Assembly (NCBI GenBank): GCA_019828545.1
Contig: JACVRA010000194.1
Location: 1 to 64,000 of the forward strand
Reading direction: 5' to 3'
Source of the DNA: Paracamarosporium sp. OC-R06-R3
Taxonomy: Eukaryota > Ascomycota > Dothideomycetes > Pleosporales > Didymosphaeriaceae
DNA length: 64,000 nt
The notes under the pieces were generated by a model. The model did not search any database and was not told the DNA's origin. It worked only from the letters and a program-made list of their open reading frames with translations. The position numbers and the translations under genes are program-made. Positions 34,701 to 46,448 of this stretch are shown piece by piece (within the stretch, counting starts at the first letter, position 1; each line of letters starts with the position of its first letter).

Positions 34701-35373
34701 AGCACTAGTGACCGCTCGGACTGTGGATATAAGTGAGTGCTCTGAATTATTGGTATCTACTCAATGTCTCACTCGACGAGATCCAACACTCACCTGCAGT
34801 AGTCCTGCGAAAGTATTTGATGCTCTTGGCAAGTACGACCAACATTTCCGCATATAGTTTGATCAAAACTTCTTCTAGCGCAGTTGCAATATCCGTGCGA
34901 TCACGGAGGTAGATGTCCTCGTAAACAGCACAACGGAACATAAGTTGAGAAATCGTCTCTAGATCAGCAAGCAAACTACCCCACACTTGCACGTCGCCAA
35001 CGGTAATGTTCAGAAGAAAGCGGACGGCGGCCCAAGGCAAGGCCGCGTGGACTGGATCATACTGTACGGCGACAGTAACAACATCTTTGTATCGGCTCAC
35101 GAACCCTGAAATCTTCTCCAAGATATCGCGAAGGCTGACTGTCTTGCCGTTGGCACCTCTGAAGCGCCATTGTTTTCTTATACACTCCTTCCGCCTGGCC
35201 TCGGCCTCCTGGAGAACTTGACTGACGACGTCGTGCTTTGGTGTTGCAGTCGACGTAAGTGTTTTCCTGAAATCGGCGTCCAGGAGATCCAGGGCTTTAT
35301 ACCAGCGGTCTGTACTCGGACTGGTTTGGGTGGCGGCTGGCGCGCTCGGCTGGACGGAATTGACCAACGACAT
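31717..35373 (-). CDS. NACHT-ankyrin protein (fungal NLR-like)
   Basis: Three exons (35373-34794, 34720-33685, 33628-31717), all in phase, give 1175 residues. The N-terminal ~190 residues resemble the helical NACHT_N domain found before fungal NACHT NTPases (YKDVVTVAVQYDPVHAALPW). The NACHT domain has Walker A EGNPGSGKST (~305) and Walker B YIAIDALDEL (~415), followed by LFYTSRL and the LFLWPKLQLDFLC transition that spans the last intron. A winged-helix-like linker leads to about nine ankyrin repeats (residues ~790-1140; e.g. ALQAASQKGHTHIMEMLIEAGADVN in two adjacent helices). The tail is Gly/Ser-rich. By family, these are candidate innate-immune or heterokaryon-incompatibility receptors acting in the cytoplasm. 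All key nucleotide-binding residues are present. Confidence 0.92.
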
Positions 35374-36237
35374 TAGCCCAGTTGTGCGTTCACGGCTTGA
35401 GCCCGCACAACTGTTTTTCCATCGAGCAGAAAAAGGAATTTAGTACACAAGAGTAGAAAATGGGGATCTCCCGAACATACACCTGATAACGTCGAAGTGG
35501 CTGTTGACCGGTTCTGTGGCGTGCTGGGGCTGTGTGCCTTGCGGAGACGAGGCGAATCACGGAATAAGCCCTCGCACCAGGACCAATCATAAAGCAGCGT
35601 TGGTGTAGTTAGAACAGTACGTCGCGGAGCCGATGTAGGGTGATACTTGCCACAACAACGTACAACATCAGGCCTTTGTTTCCCGAGGCCATGCTTGCCT
35701 CGCACGACTTTTTCGTCGTCAAGTTCCCTTCTGGTTGGCTTGCGATGCTCTGTTGGTCGCCGATCGGGGATGGGGCTTTCCTATTGGCTGCACGAGTAGG
35801 CGAAGGCGGGGCATCCTAAGCGGCCTACGACGGACGCCTTTTCTGCAAACCGAGAACTGCGAAACCGTTGGTTTCGCCTGGAATCAAGTATATAGGTCCC
35901 CCAAATTTGGTGCTCACGCCTGTTTTTCTAGACATCTATGACAGAACCGACAAGGACAGCTGTCTTCGGGGCAGCTGGCTCCTAACGCGCACTCGGCCAG
36001 GACCAGAATCGTCTGGACTACGATCAGAGCAACTTTTGGCCTTTTTTTGTTGCCTCGGTCGACTCTGTGCTTGGAGATCCAAACTACTTTGTCCAAACCC
36101 TTTCCCAGACTGTATATCAGTACAATCCGGGGCTTTTATCTCTTCCTCAGCCCCTCCCGCTACCTCTGGCGCAACCACTTGGGGCCACAGCGCCACTCTC
36201 TTCAAATCTATCAATATCAGGCGGGCTTGAAAACTTT
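35374..36237. other. Gene-free stretch
   Basis: It probably contains the NACHT-ankyrin promoter. Overlapping open frames of up to 120 codons occur on both strands without recognisable features. Confidence 0.45.
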
Positions 36238-37105
36238 TCACTTAGCTTTAGGACTCTCTTCCCTCCTTGGATCCTTGACGGTCTTTAGAAGAACAAGGCA
36301 GAAGACGATGACGGAGACCAGCGAGGGAACATAGATGTCGCATGCCATCAACGCGGTAACAATGGGTGGAGTGATCAACTTGTCAAAGTGCCGCATTGCT
36401 GCTAGAATAAACAGGGGCTTCGCACTGAGTACATATTTAGTAGTTTTCTGAAATGACAGCGACTTGTTCTGCTACATACCAGACGGAGGATCCGTTCCAA
36501 CGGCCACAAGCGCCGCACACACGGCGGCGAACACAAGAGGCCCACCGCCTATGAACATAAATAAAGATGAAAGCCAGACGAAGCGGATCAGAAATTCCTC
36601 ATAGAAGTAGCCTAGTCGCGTTAGTTCATGAAGCAGACGAACGACTGAGAATCCAAACATGTCGTCAGCACCCACAGCAGCGCTAGACCATATCCCACGC
36701 AGAATATTGTGAGCACAAGCCTGTGTCCGCATCTATCCGCAAGGCCGCCAAAGTACATGGCCGACAACAAGCCTGTAACTCAGCGCACCATCCATTGCAC
36801 GCGAATGGCAAGGGCAGAACAAACATACCTGGCGCAGCATCAAAGCTGATCTTCCACCCAACCACCTACGCAACAACATCCTGCACGGCCGCACTCTTAC
36901 ATACCTTCTCATCTAATCCAGCCATCAAGTTGACTGTTTTAGCCACAGCGACGACGCTAGGCATCTGTTGATGACAGACGGCATACTCGATCATGCGCAC
37001 AGTCAGCACCTTGACGAGGAAATGAACAAATCAAAATAACAAGTACAAAAACTGCGGCGAGTACGTCTGATAGTGTATGGCGCTGCTGAAGCGCGGCAGC
37101 GACAT
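36238..37105 (-). pseudogene. MFS transporter relic
   Basis: From the ATG at 37105 the frame reads toward VRMIEYAVCHQQ, typical of the first loop of fungal MFS drug/H+ antiporters, but has a TGA inside helix 1. After two plausible introns it continues into the MFS motif-A block GLLSAMYFGGLADRCGHR and helix 3, then breaks. A fragment in another frame (36472-36640) reads RFVWLSSLFMFIGGGP, a central helix of the same family. A last piece (LITPPIVTALMACDIYVP with the helix that follows) ends at the TGA at 36238-36240. Much of the second half is missing, and total recognisable coding is under 300 residues against the usual ~480. A mis-modelled gene with many tiny introns is less likely. Confidence 0.65.
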
Positions 37106-38071
37106 AGGGATGGCTCCAAATTGGTTAAGGTGACGCTAGTGTGCGGGCTACGTGGTATGTAGGGGCCTGTTACCATGATAATTTAAGCGGCTGGCGCTTT
37201 AGCCTGCACGTCACTCGATTGGGCGCTGCAAAGTACAATTTACAAAGGTGTGCGGTCGTGAACAAGGCGTTCTATCGCTGTTCTGTTCATAAAGCACGAG
37301 GTAGTACGATGCGTTAGAGGAATCGATCGCACGCGATACCGCGGGGCGCTCGACAGGGTGGCGGTCTTTTCTAGCGGACCACCAAGTGCTAAATGTAACT
37401 GTGGCGATATAAGAAGATACCTAGCTGAGGGGATTTCTTAGCGACTTATGGCGAAGTATACAGCGTGTGAATGGGGAAAGTCATTGGGAATGTCGTTTAG
37501 CGCGAAGCCTAGGCCACGCCGCGGAATATACGCGTCCGGTAGTCACGTGAGGTTTTGAGTACATTTTTACTTTGCAGAGGAGCGTTTACAAATAGTTTCT
37601 TTCCAGCCTGTCGTGATTTTCTCATGTTAATCGCTGACACGGGCTGTTCAAGGAAAAGTTACTGATTAGAAAAATATGAGACAAAAAACACCTTCTTTCT
37701 TGTCATCCGGGAGAAGAACAGGCAAATTTCGATCAACACCATCTAAGAGTGTGAGCGTGTAGTATAAGCGAATAAATTCATATTACTCATACAACGCAGT
37801 TTTGCCGAAAACACAATTGTGTCGAGCCCAAATCCAGTTCACTCAATCCCTGAGTACTGAGCGCCAGCACTGCTTCAAGAACCTTCTCAACTTCTATTAT
37901 AGAACAAGCAGAAGCAGACGTATAAAATGAGAAGAGCAAGAATAAATGAGGTTTTAGAAGAGTGGTAAACTTCCACAGAGTTGAACAACAATACTATAAC
38001 TTAACGATAGATCGTAATGGATAGAATTTCCTATTGGAATACCTACATGGTCTTCATAAGTTAACTTATCA
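37106..38071. other. Gene-free stretch
   Basis: Nothing supported. An E-box-like cacgtg occurs near 37543. 37650-38050 is AT-rich. Confidence 0.5.
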
Positions 38072-39258
38072 CTAATTATGTGACATGTTCTCTGGCTGTT
38101 CTGAATCCACTATCTCGTGGTAAGGTTGGATTCCCATATCCTCTTGACGGATGCGGGGGGGCCAGCGACGATAATCATCAATGGTATATTTCTCGCTGTC
38201 ACCAAAAGGGCGGCGCAGCCAAGAATTCTCTCTGCCTCGATGGAATCGTGGACATGCGTCGTATACACTCGAGATGTACCAAAGAGGGCCTGCAACCTCC
38301 TTGCGAAAGGTTACGTTGTCATAGCCGGGACTGGTTTCTTTCGCTAGGTATTTGTATAATCGGAGACTGTCCTCTCTTTCATAATTATAAGTGAGCATAC
38401 GCTCAGCCCACCAAGGATAGAAGCCTGAATGCCTCCAACCGACAATTCCTGTGATTACGCCGTCCTGCACGATAATGTTGTTGAAATTGAGATCTCCATG
38501 TGTGAAGACGTATGGTTCACATTCTGGAAATGACTCTTTCAGCTCTTTTAGTTTCTCTTCGAGCCCATCGGGGTTTGTTCAAGCGTCTTATCTGTTGCAA
38601 CGAGACCCTTGCGTAACTCTGGTGTGAGTTCCTCAAGCCATTCCGCCTTTGTATAGCCAATCATTTTTGTGCACAACTTGTTCTCTTCACAAATTCCAAC
38701 CAGCACGTCTTTAAGCTTTTCTCCGTTGACCTTTTGGGCTTTTGGTGATTTGAATTGTCGCCATTGTCGCATGAAGCCAGCAAGTTGATCCGCAATGGAC
38801 TTTCGCTGTTGCCTAGTATATGTATTCCAGACGTTATTAAGGGGCTCCCCTGGCGCACGAGACGTGAGACTGAATTGGAACGTCTCCCTCGGGTCGCTTA
38901 GTTTGATAATCCTGGGAATCGGGATCGTCGTGGTCTTCGAGTTTAAGAATTCCAGAGCGTCGACTTCATTGCTTAAGGTATAGTCGTTCGGCTCATCGCG
39001 CAGCATCCACTTAGAGCCAATACTCCAAATCCCGAAATTGGACCTGGAGTAGAACAGATTCACTCGGGAGGTGTAGCTAGAAAAATGCTCCCATTCCCCG
39101 TGCCATCCACAATTGCGGCACAGCAACTCAGGATCAGCACCCGTGATGAGATGTCTTGGGGCGAAAACCATGTCGGTCTTCCGGTTGTCTACGACTGTTT
39201 TCCCGTACAGTTCGTGACACAAGTCTTCTTCGGCCAGGCCAGGATGATCTACATGCAT
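38072..39258 (-). pseudogene. Aminoglycoside-phosphotransferase/choline-kinase-like protein, frameshifted
   Basis: Reading from the ATG at 39258, the N-lobe is recognisable (NFGIWSIGSKWMLRDEP; TIPIPRIIKL). The frame is lost near 38570-38590 by what looks like a 1-nt deletion. In the next frame the sequence continues smoothly through YVFTHGDLNFNNIIV, the catalytic loop of the APH family, to the end at 38072. After the loop, where the family has a metal-binding Asp in G-I-I-D-W-E, this gene reads GIVGWRHSGFYPWW. The Asp is Gly and the following Glu is Arg. So both the frame and the active site are damaged. Fungi have many such small-molecule-kinase-like genes of unknown substrate. A sequencing error could explain the frameshift but not the residue changes. 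Confidence 0.8.
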
Positions 39259-42207
39259 GTTTGATACAATTAGCTAGGACTCGTTTTAACCGTCATAATG
39301 AACAGAAAACGGATAGACTGACAGGTGGCGTCGAACGGTGTATAGGCTCCCATTGCCTCTGGCGGTTTGCCTGCCTCATCTGGAGGTGGTTTCCGTTCTT
39401 CAGCATACATTGAGATTACTGGGGTGATTTTTCCAAGATTGTTGACTGGATTTGACAGTATGCCACTCTGCAGATTCTCTACATCTTATACATTTGAATG
39501 AGAACGGTGACTATTCACTTCCAAATATAATCACAACAACGCTCCAGAAACGCCTAGATATTCCACTATTATGGCCACCACATGCATTTTGTTTGTCAGC
39601 GTTCTGTTGTTCCCCCGGACTAGACAGATCATTTTGAAAGTAGAATAACTGCGGTAGACAAAGAACAGCTCCCGTGACAGCGATCGGTGACAGGCTAGAA
39701 CACGAGTGGACAAAGAGAAGAGGAACACGCACAAAGCCGTAGTCGGGCCACCCTTCCACACTATAGCGTGTGCCTCTGCCTTTCAACTGCGGGGCGTTGT
39801 TGAAAAGGCTCTTTCACTTTTCTATTAGTAATTTGAAAGCATTCTATGACTGTCTTCTAAGACGCAACAACTGTTGGAACCTTACTAGACTAATGAGAGG
39901 CATGTGGCGAATCTCAAAGCAATGAATCATCGTATAAGCCTCCATTTTTACCTGCAAGCACAGCAATAGACATGCACGAGACTTGGAAAGGCAAGCTTGA
40001 AACGGTCGGAAATAATTTATATCCCTCGCCTCCACAGTGTGATTACACAAGTATATCAATAAAAACTTAACTTCCCGTATTGGCTTCAATGGAACTGCTA
40101 AGCTTAAACGTCTTTCGCGTATCACACACCTTGCGACTACAAGGGTTGCCACATGGCAGCCGCTAAGGATACCACAAATGCCGAACTCCCAAACAGCAAT
40201 TCGCCGCACATTTGTATGGAATTAAATTTATTTTAGTTCACCTTCATTTAGCAAGTGAGGTAGGGCAGCCTTCTAATACAACCAGAGAAGCATCGCACAC
40301 GGTGCCTTGTATTGGACTGGGAGGCGAAGCTGGCCAATTGTAAGCTTAGCATATTTATTAGGATCTACAATACATCTGTTAGCTGCGTAAGCACTTCACG
40401 TTGCTGCTTCTCTACTGCTGCGATTCATGGTATACGATCTAGCATCGGCACACTCTCTTCCGGACTATGTTGCCGCATACTGACGACACCAGGCCGTGTC
40501 CCCGATATTGTTGGCGTCATTCGTTCATGAGCTACGCATCCTCACTAGCGTCACACCGAATAGAGCCAAATCTGCACCGCGTGCTACCGTCCGGAGTGTC
40601 AGACGCCATCAGCTTTTAACGGCAATGTGCCTGGATTGCGCGAACTGCCGCAGGGCATATGCCAGCTGCTTAGAGCAGGCCGTACAGCGTTAGCATCATT
40701 TCACTTTGTAGATTATGGAAATACGGTACGACGTCGGTTTTTTTGTTCTATCTATTGGCGGCACTGATAGTACTTGCAACAAATGCCCCTGGACATCGTT
40801 CTTGTATATACACTCCATTTTTTTAAGAGAAAATCAGTTTGACTTTGTGCCCTCGAACGGAATTAACCACGCGTTACTTCAATGATATCCTTTACCTCCG
40901 ATAACTACTTGAGCCGCTTCACACTGACCGTTGAAGACAAGCCGAGATAGTGAGTCTGATTCCCGTTGCTTGTTTGTCAGTTGCTCTATACCACCCCCTA
41001 GAAGCTGGCTCGGAACTCGTCGAACCAATCCGTCGGTCCAATGCTGCATCGCATCAGTGCGGAGAGACATCGGCACTTCTAGTATAGGCGAGTCGGCGCG
41101 CAAAACCTTACGCGTGTAGCTTTGCCCTGGGACCTGCACTTGTGCGCGTTAATCCGCAGCTAAATAATGGACTAAGCGATGCTACGTACCGGTACCGAGC
41201 TCATGCCGAATAAGCGAGGCTTCACACTAACATCCTAAGATAATCCGCCATTAGATCCTCATCAAAAGAGTTCAGGTCCTACACTTACACAGAAGGAGAG
41301 CAATACTCTAGCGTGACTCATGACAGAAGATCCCGTAGCGAGTCGTGTCCCGGTTGAGGTCGTGCCGAAAGCTACCGATCTTAGCGCGCGCCTAATGTTC
41401 CATCGTCTAGGAACTGTAAATGTCAGGGTGAAGCTGTCTCTCGTCGTGCCTGACCCAGGAACGGACATGTCAGTCCGATAACTCCACCTTTCTCGTCTTC
41501 AAGGACACATCCAGCCTCATACAAGTCTATGCTAAGTATGCTGATAGCCCACCGGATGTGGATACGGCACCCCACTAAATAGACCGTGCATTCCCTGATT
41601 TGAAATATTTTAGGATGGAAACCCCTGGAGGCAGTCACAGATTCGGAACAATAACAACCCCACACTGACCGTTGACCCTGCATCCCACTCTTTATGGCAT
41701 GTACCTGTATATTAAAGAAAGGATTGTGCCTGGCCTACCCTCAGCAGGTTTGCGATCTCTACCAGGGTCATATTTATAATGATGCTTAGGTGGTCTCTAC
41801 GACGGCCTGCCGACCGCTCGTGACGAGGGCACAATAACTTCTTAATCAGGACGCGGCAAACCTGCCGATCCCATGAAGGCCGCTCTGTCTAAATCTGACT
41901 TCTGCTGGGCTGGATGCGTAGCCTGTGGCAAACCCGTTTGAGAGGTCGCGATCGAGACGCAATAGTGCTAGTCACCCCTTACGCTATGAGTAGCTTCTGG
42001 GGTGGACCATGATATGTGGGGATTGACAAGGTTTTGCAGCGATCGACATACCTTGGATATATTCAGGAGCGCTTGAGGGTCGAGATGATGATTCCTAACG
42101 CGACGTTCTTCTGAGCATTTCTTTGAAGAGCTATTCCTATCATCATTGTAATAATCTATTCTAGCACTCGCGTTTTCCACATTGGAACGTGGATCTAAAG
42201 CCTCAGC
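39259..42207. other. 2.9-kb intergenic region
   Basis: No gene supported on either strand. Open frames are all below 125 codons, without domain features. One (39511-39786, minus) has a hydrophobic patch only. The sequence looks like ordinary or decayed non-coding DNA. Confidence 0.5.
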
Positions 42208-43687
42208 ATGGCACTCCACGAGGTAAGGTGCACTATATTAAGTTGGTAAATCTTCGCTGATAACGTTTTGAAAGGGTCTGGGACCGAATCTCACAGCTAC
42301 AGTGTTGATTTGTGGATTGCTTGCTTTCCTTACTATGATCCTGCGAGCGTATACTAGGATCACGAGAAGGAACTGGGGCATCGAGGATTCTGTCATGGCG
42401 GCAGCATGCGTACGGGCTTTACATCATAAAACTTCAAGTGACCAAACTAATTCGACATCTTAGTTGCCGCTTCTGGTTATGACGATTGTGTGTGCTTCTG
42501 GCTCGTACCATGGTATCGGCGCTAGAGACAGCGTGTTTGCCCGTCCCGGAAACGAGGAATACATTGAGCAGGCATATTTTGTAAGTGACTATGTTTAAGC
42601 ATGCTTATGGTAGAGTTGAGAGCTAATGATGCGCAGTGGTTTTTCCTCTTTGAAGTCTTCTATTGCATCGCTGTTATTGTTGTCAAGCTTAGCATTGCGC
42701 TCATGTTGAACCGAATTGCCGGCAACCGGATGAATTTCATATACACTAATTACGCCATCATGGTTCTTTGTGTCAGCGTCAATTTAGCTTCGGCTCTATA
42801 CATCATCTTTCAATGCAATCCTGTCGAGTAAGTCCGGCTATGCGCAATCCACCATCGCAAAGTTAACCGACCGATTACAGAGCTGCATGGAAGCAGGACC
42901 TTATGGCTGAAGGCGGACACTGCCAACCTCCAGTGTATCTGGCGAACGTGTATTATATGTGCACGGCGGTGAACATCTTCACTGACTGGGCGAGCGCTCT
43001 AATGTCAGTTAACTAGCCTTTGCCCTCTGTGGTTTTACTCACTCACTCATCCGTCAACAGGCCGATTGCTCTACTTTGGAACGTACAGATGAATAGAAAC
43101 ACGAAGATCTCGGTGGCCGCAATCTTGGGTCTTGGAATCTTGTGAGAATCTTCTTCCTTGCGAATGTAGTTGTGCACTAACGATACGATAGCACCTCTGT
43201 CTCCGGCTTAATCCGCCTAAAGTACACTATTGGTTTGACAAGCAGTGTCGACTACCTCCGTAAGTAACAGATCGATTCTCACGCAGTATGTATCTAATCG
43301 AGTTACTTAGACGGCCTCGCAAACATCGTCATCTGGGGCTACGCAGAACCAAGTCTAGGAATGATCGTAGGAAATATCGCGACTCTACGCCCACTATTCT
43401 TGCGCGTTTTCCATCTCGGCTCCGAAAGCTTGTCAAACCTTCGGTCGAACCCAACACCTCGAGCATTTGGTGGGACAGATCCTTTGCATGGTTATAGATC
43501 GTTTGACCCTGAGCACGAGTTGGAAGTAGTAGCTGGTAGGAGCACACAGATTCGGGGAGGAGAAGCAAGGAGCAGCTTGTCGAGCGATGGTGCAAGTGAG
43601 AAGGAGATTCTAGGTAAATCTGGATATCATGCGAGCAACACTAAGGCGATTATTGTTAGTAGGCAAGTAGAAATTACACGCTCGTAA
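42208..43687 (+). CDS. Fungal rhodopsin-like (Pth11/SAT4-type) integral membrane protein
   Basis: Eight exons, all in phase: 42208-42222, 42275-42409, 42464-42580, 42637-42827, 42881-43003, 43061-43141, 43192-43259 and 43311-43687 (368 residues). Seven hydrophobic helices are expected. Family marks: AYTRITRRNWGIEDSVM (loop 1), EYIEQAYFWFFLFEVFYCIA (helix 3), FQCNPVEAAW (after helix 4), NIFTDWASALMPIALLWN (helix 5), AAILGLGILTSVSGLIRLKY (helix 6) and WGYAEPSLGMIVGNIATLRPLF (helix 7). No CFEM domain precedes it. The C-terminal ~90 residues are a soluble Ser-rich tail. Members act at the plasma membrane and some are G-protein-coupled sensors, but most are uncharacterised. Its stop lies 44 bp from the stop of the convergent P450. 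Confidence 0.88.
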
Positions 43688-43731
43688 TGAGATCTCAATC
43701 TATGATTGAAATGCTGCTATATAGAACTTAA

Positions 43732-45408
43732 TCATAGTCGCTCTATTCTAATCTTAAGCTGTGTTGGCTTTAGAACTAAGCTTGGGTTCTCGATCACTGG
43801 CTCCGTTTCTACCCCAAGAAACCGCCATGCCCCCACCATCTCTACAAACATAGTCTTGAGCGCAATCATTGCCGCGGTCTTGCCAATACAGATTCTCGGT
43901 CCATTCGAAAACGCCTGGAACGCGTATAAGTTCTTCATTTCCTTTGTTACGTTTTCAGGATACCAGCGTTCGGGCTTGATTTCGTTGGCATCCTTGCCAA
44001 AGATTAGAGGGTTGAAATGCCCAACAGCCCAAACCCCGTCGACAACTGTGCCCTCGTGGATGAAGATGTTGTCGATGGTTACGTTGCGAACTGCCTGGCG
44101 GTGAATGGTCGCAGCGGGGGAGTATAGGCGGAGAATCTCTTTGATGAAAGCGTCGAGGTAAGGCATCGCATCAACAGCCGAGTAGGGTGGGTTGGGGTGG
44201 TTCTTATGGAGATTGCAAATTTCAGTGCGAAGCTTGTCTTGGATATCCTGGTGCTTTGCTAGTATGTAAACACTCCAGCTCAAGGTGTTTGCACTTGTGT
44301 CGCCACCCGCCGCCATGAATTGGAGCATGTGGCCTAGCAAATTTTCTTCTGTTAGGGTCTCTGCAGGTCCTCCTGGATACATGTCCTCGCAGATGTAAGT
44401 GAGAAGGTCTCGCGATGCAGCCTTTTCGTACGTGCCAGCACGCATGGCGTCATGGACATCCCGGATGCGCTCGCTAATCAGCTGCTTAAGCGTGGATCTC
44501 AAGAAAGCGCATGCATCCTTGAAATCTCGATTCTCTTTCACCGGTAGCCATCTCACTGGCAGAAAACCGTTGGCGAACATGAGCATGCCGCCAAGCGGTC
44601 CTGGCGCAAAGATGATTTCGTATGCCCGGTGGAAAGTCCATTCTGCGTCCTCCTTCTTTACTTCCTGCTGTCTCTTGTCTCCACCGAAAGCGATGGACTT
44701 CAAATGATTCAGCTCTACCCCTAAATTTACAACCCCAAAAACATCCAGTGTAAAACTTTGGAACGTTTCCACGGCAGTAAATACTCCGGTGCCTTGCTTT
44801 CCCACCTCCTTCTCAGCCTCAACCGCTCTTTGAAAGAGATCACTGACCTCGCTCGCCTTCCTTCGAAAGACGGGAATTAACTTCCGACTGTTTGGCATGT
44901 TGAAGGCTCCTGTTAGTAATTTCCGTGCCACCTTATGGTCGTCGCCTTCCATGTTGATCACACCCTTCCCAATGATATCACCAACAATACGGTGCCATCG
45001 GTCGGGTTTCCGGAAGTCGTAGCATTTCGTCTGTAGCAGTTCTCGGAAGGCTTCAGGACTATTAGCGACCAGAACCTCGGTGTTACCAAAGGTGAGGTAG
45101 CGAATGATGGGCGCAGAGGGATATTGGCGCATCCATTCCAGGTATAGCTCGATTGGGGATTTTGCGCGCACGAAGTTGAGAGCTTGGCCGAAGAAGAGAA
45201 AGTTGGAAGTAGGTGTTGGGAGGTGACGGTACGGCGAGAAGTACCAGGGGTAGAGGAATACACGATAGAATTTGAGCGATAGGTAGATGCTCAGAAACAG
45301 TGATATTGTAAGAGATGTTGCTGACCATATGGCAACGAGGTCATGGTTGCCGGATCGAAGGAAAAGGCAGCTAACGGCACTTAGTACCGCGCATACGAGA
45401 GTATCCAT
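43732..45408 (-). CDS. Cytochrome P450 monooxygenase
   Basis: A single exon of 558 residues from the ATG at 45408. There are two N-terminal hydrophobic stretches (residues ~1-15 and ~28-50), the second probably the ER anchor, and a proline-poor hinge. The I-helix oxygen-activation motif is AGGDTSANTLSW (~345); the K-helix ExxR is in KEILRLYSP (~405). The haem-binding loop FSNGPRICIGKTAAM (~505) has the axial Cys, and PERWYPE precedes it. It needs an NADPH-P450 reductase elsewhere in the genome. The substrate is not predictable and the family was not assigned. It converges with one rhodopsin-like gene and is divergent to another. Confidence 0.96.
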   Translation of the reverse strand: MDTLVCAVLSAVSCLFLRSGNHDLVAIWSATSLTISLFLSIYLSLKFYRVFLYPWYFSPYRHLPTPTSNFLFFGQALNFVRAKSPIELYLEWMRQYPSAPIIRYLTFGNTEVLVANSPEAFRELLQTKCYDFRKPDRWHRIVGDIIGKGVINMEGDDHKVARKLLTGAFNMPNSRKLIPVFRRKASEVSDLFQRAVEAEKEVGKQGTGVFTAVETFQSFTLDVFGVVNLGVELNHLKSIAFGGDKRQQEVKKEDAEWTFHRAYEIIFAPGPLGGMLMFANGFLPVRWLPVKENRDFKDACAFLRSTLKQLISERIRDVHDAMRAGTYEKAASRDLLTYICEDMYPGGPAETLTEENLLGHMLQFMAAGGDTSANTLSWSVYILAKHQDIQDKLRTEICNLHKNHPNPPYSAVDAMPYLDAFIKEILRLYSPAATIHRQAVRNVTIDNIFIHEGTVVDGVWAVGHFNPLIFGKDANEIKPERWYPENVTKEMKNLYAFQAFSNGPRICIGKTAAMIALKTMFVEMVGAWRFLGVETEPVIENPSLVLKPTQLKIRIERL

Positions 45409-46448
45409 TTCGCCGCACTAAGCAACATGTAACTTCCTATATCGATGTGAACGAGGCTGTCATCCATCCAGGAAGGGTCACTAAATACCTGAGACTGAGG
45501 TTAAGGCGATGGAGTCATGTAAGAATAACGTGTGGATGCGTTCTCCCTTAACCGAGTCATTAATTTACCGATTCTTTGGGTCGTAAACGTGATTGACCAG
45601 GGTCCTTGTAATCTTCCCTCGTTGAAACAACGACACCCACTAGTTAGGTTTCTGCTATCTCCTTCAGGAAGGGATCGGTTACAAATCGTAAGACTTTCCC
45701 TCTGCACATGCTTCGTCCCCGTACTGTGCATGCCTCCGCACAGCCGCGCATATGGGGTGTCGACGTGAGTCGTTACCGTGACGCGTCTAAGTTATGAACG
45801 ATTTTCCTATTCATATTAAAACATCTTCCGAGTCCACAGATTAACATGTGTCTCATGGCTCTTTTTATTGAGCGATGCGGTTACCCTTATGGAGGGGCGT
45901 TAGTGGTTCCGTTTCAATGGTAAACTTAGTTCGAAGCACACTCTTGATCGAAAGCGTTGAAAATCTAGCATAAGGACTTAAGACCCTAATTGCCCTAATA
46001 TCCAATCCCAGAGAATTCGGGAGTGTAGCGTGAACTTTGCATGGGGAACGCCTAACAACAGACCACTTAGAGACTTAGCGACCCTAGACGTGCTTGAGCC
46101 TGAACCTGCTTGGGGTATATGAGTTGTTTCTCCTCGGGGCTTCATCCAAACTACTAGCTGCAATCGAATCATTCGGAAAAGTACCGAGAGTTATGCATGA
46201 CTATTCTCTAAACGGCCGTGGAGCGTGCCAATTACGGTGAGTGGATGCAGAGGACCCTCATCATGTATGAGTTGCCTGTTCCCGGATTTTCATGAGGCTT
46301 ACCAAGTACGTACAAAGACTGCGAAGGACTGTGATCGGCACTTGCACCTGAAATTAATATGCTACGCTCTTCGTGGAAGCAATGTTCTCGCATATATATT
46401 GACTCATACTGCGTTGTTCATCTCTGCAATGAGCTCAATGTGACTACA
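45409..46448. promoter_or_regulatory. Divergent region: P450 (-) and rhodopsin-like gene (+)
   Basis: About 1 kb between outward-facing starts, with no supported gene inside and no specific site recognised. Shared regulation is possible but unproven. Confidence 0.35.

Noticed and set aside
39511..39786. 91-codon minus-strand frame with a hydrophobic patch
   Set aside because: No family resemblance, and a shorter overlapping frame also exists. Probably chance.
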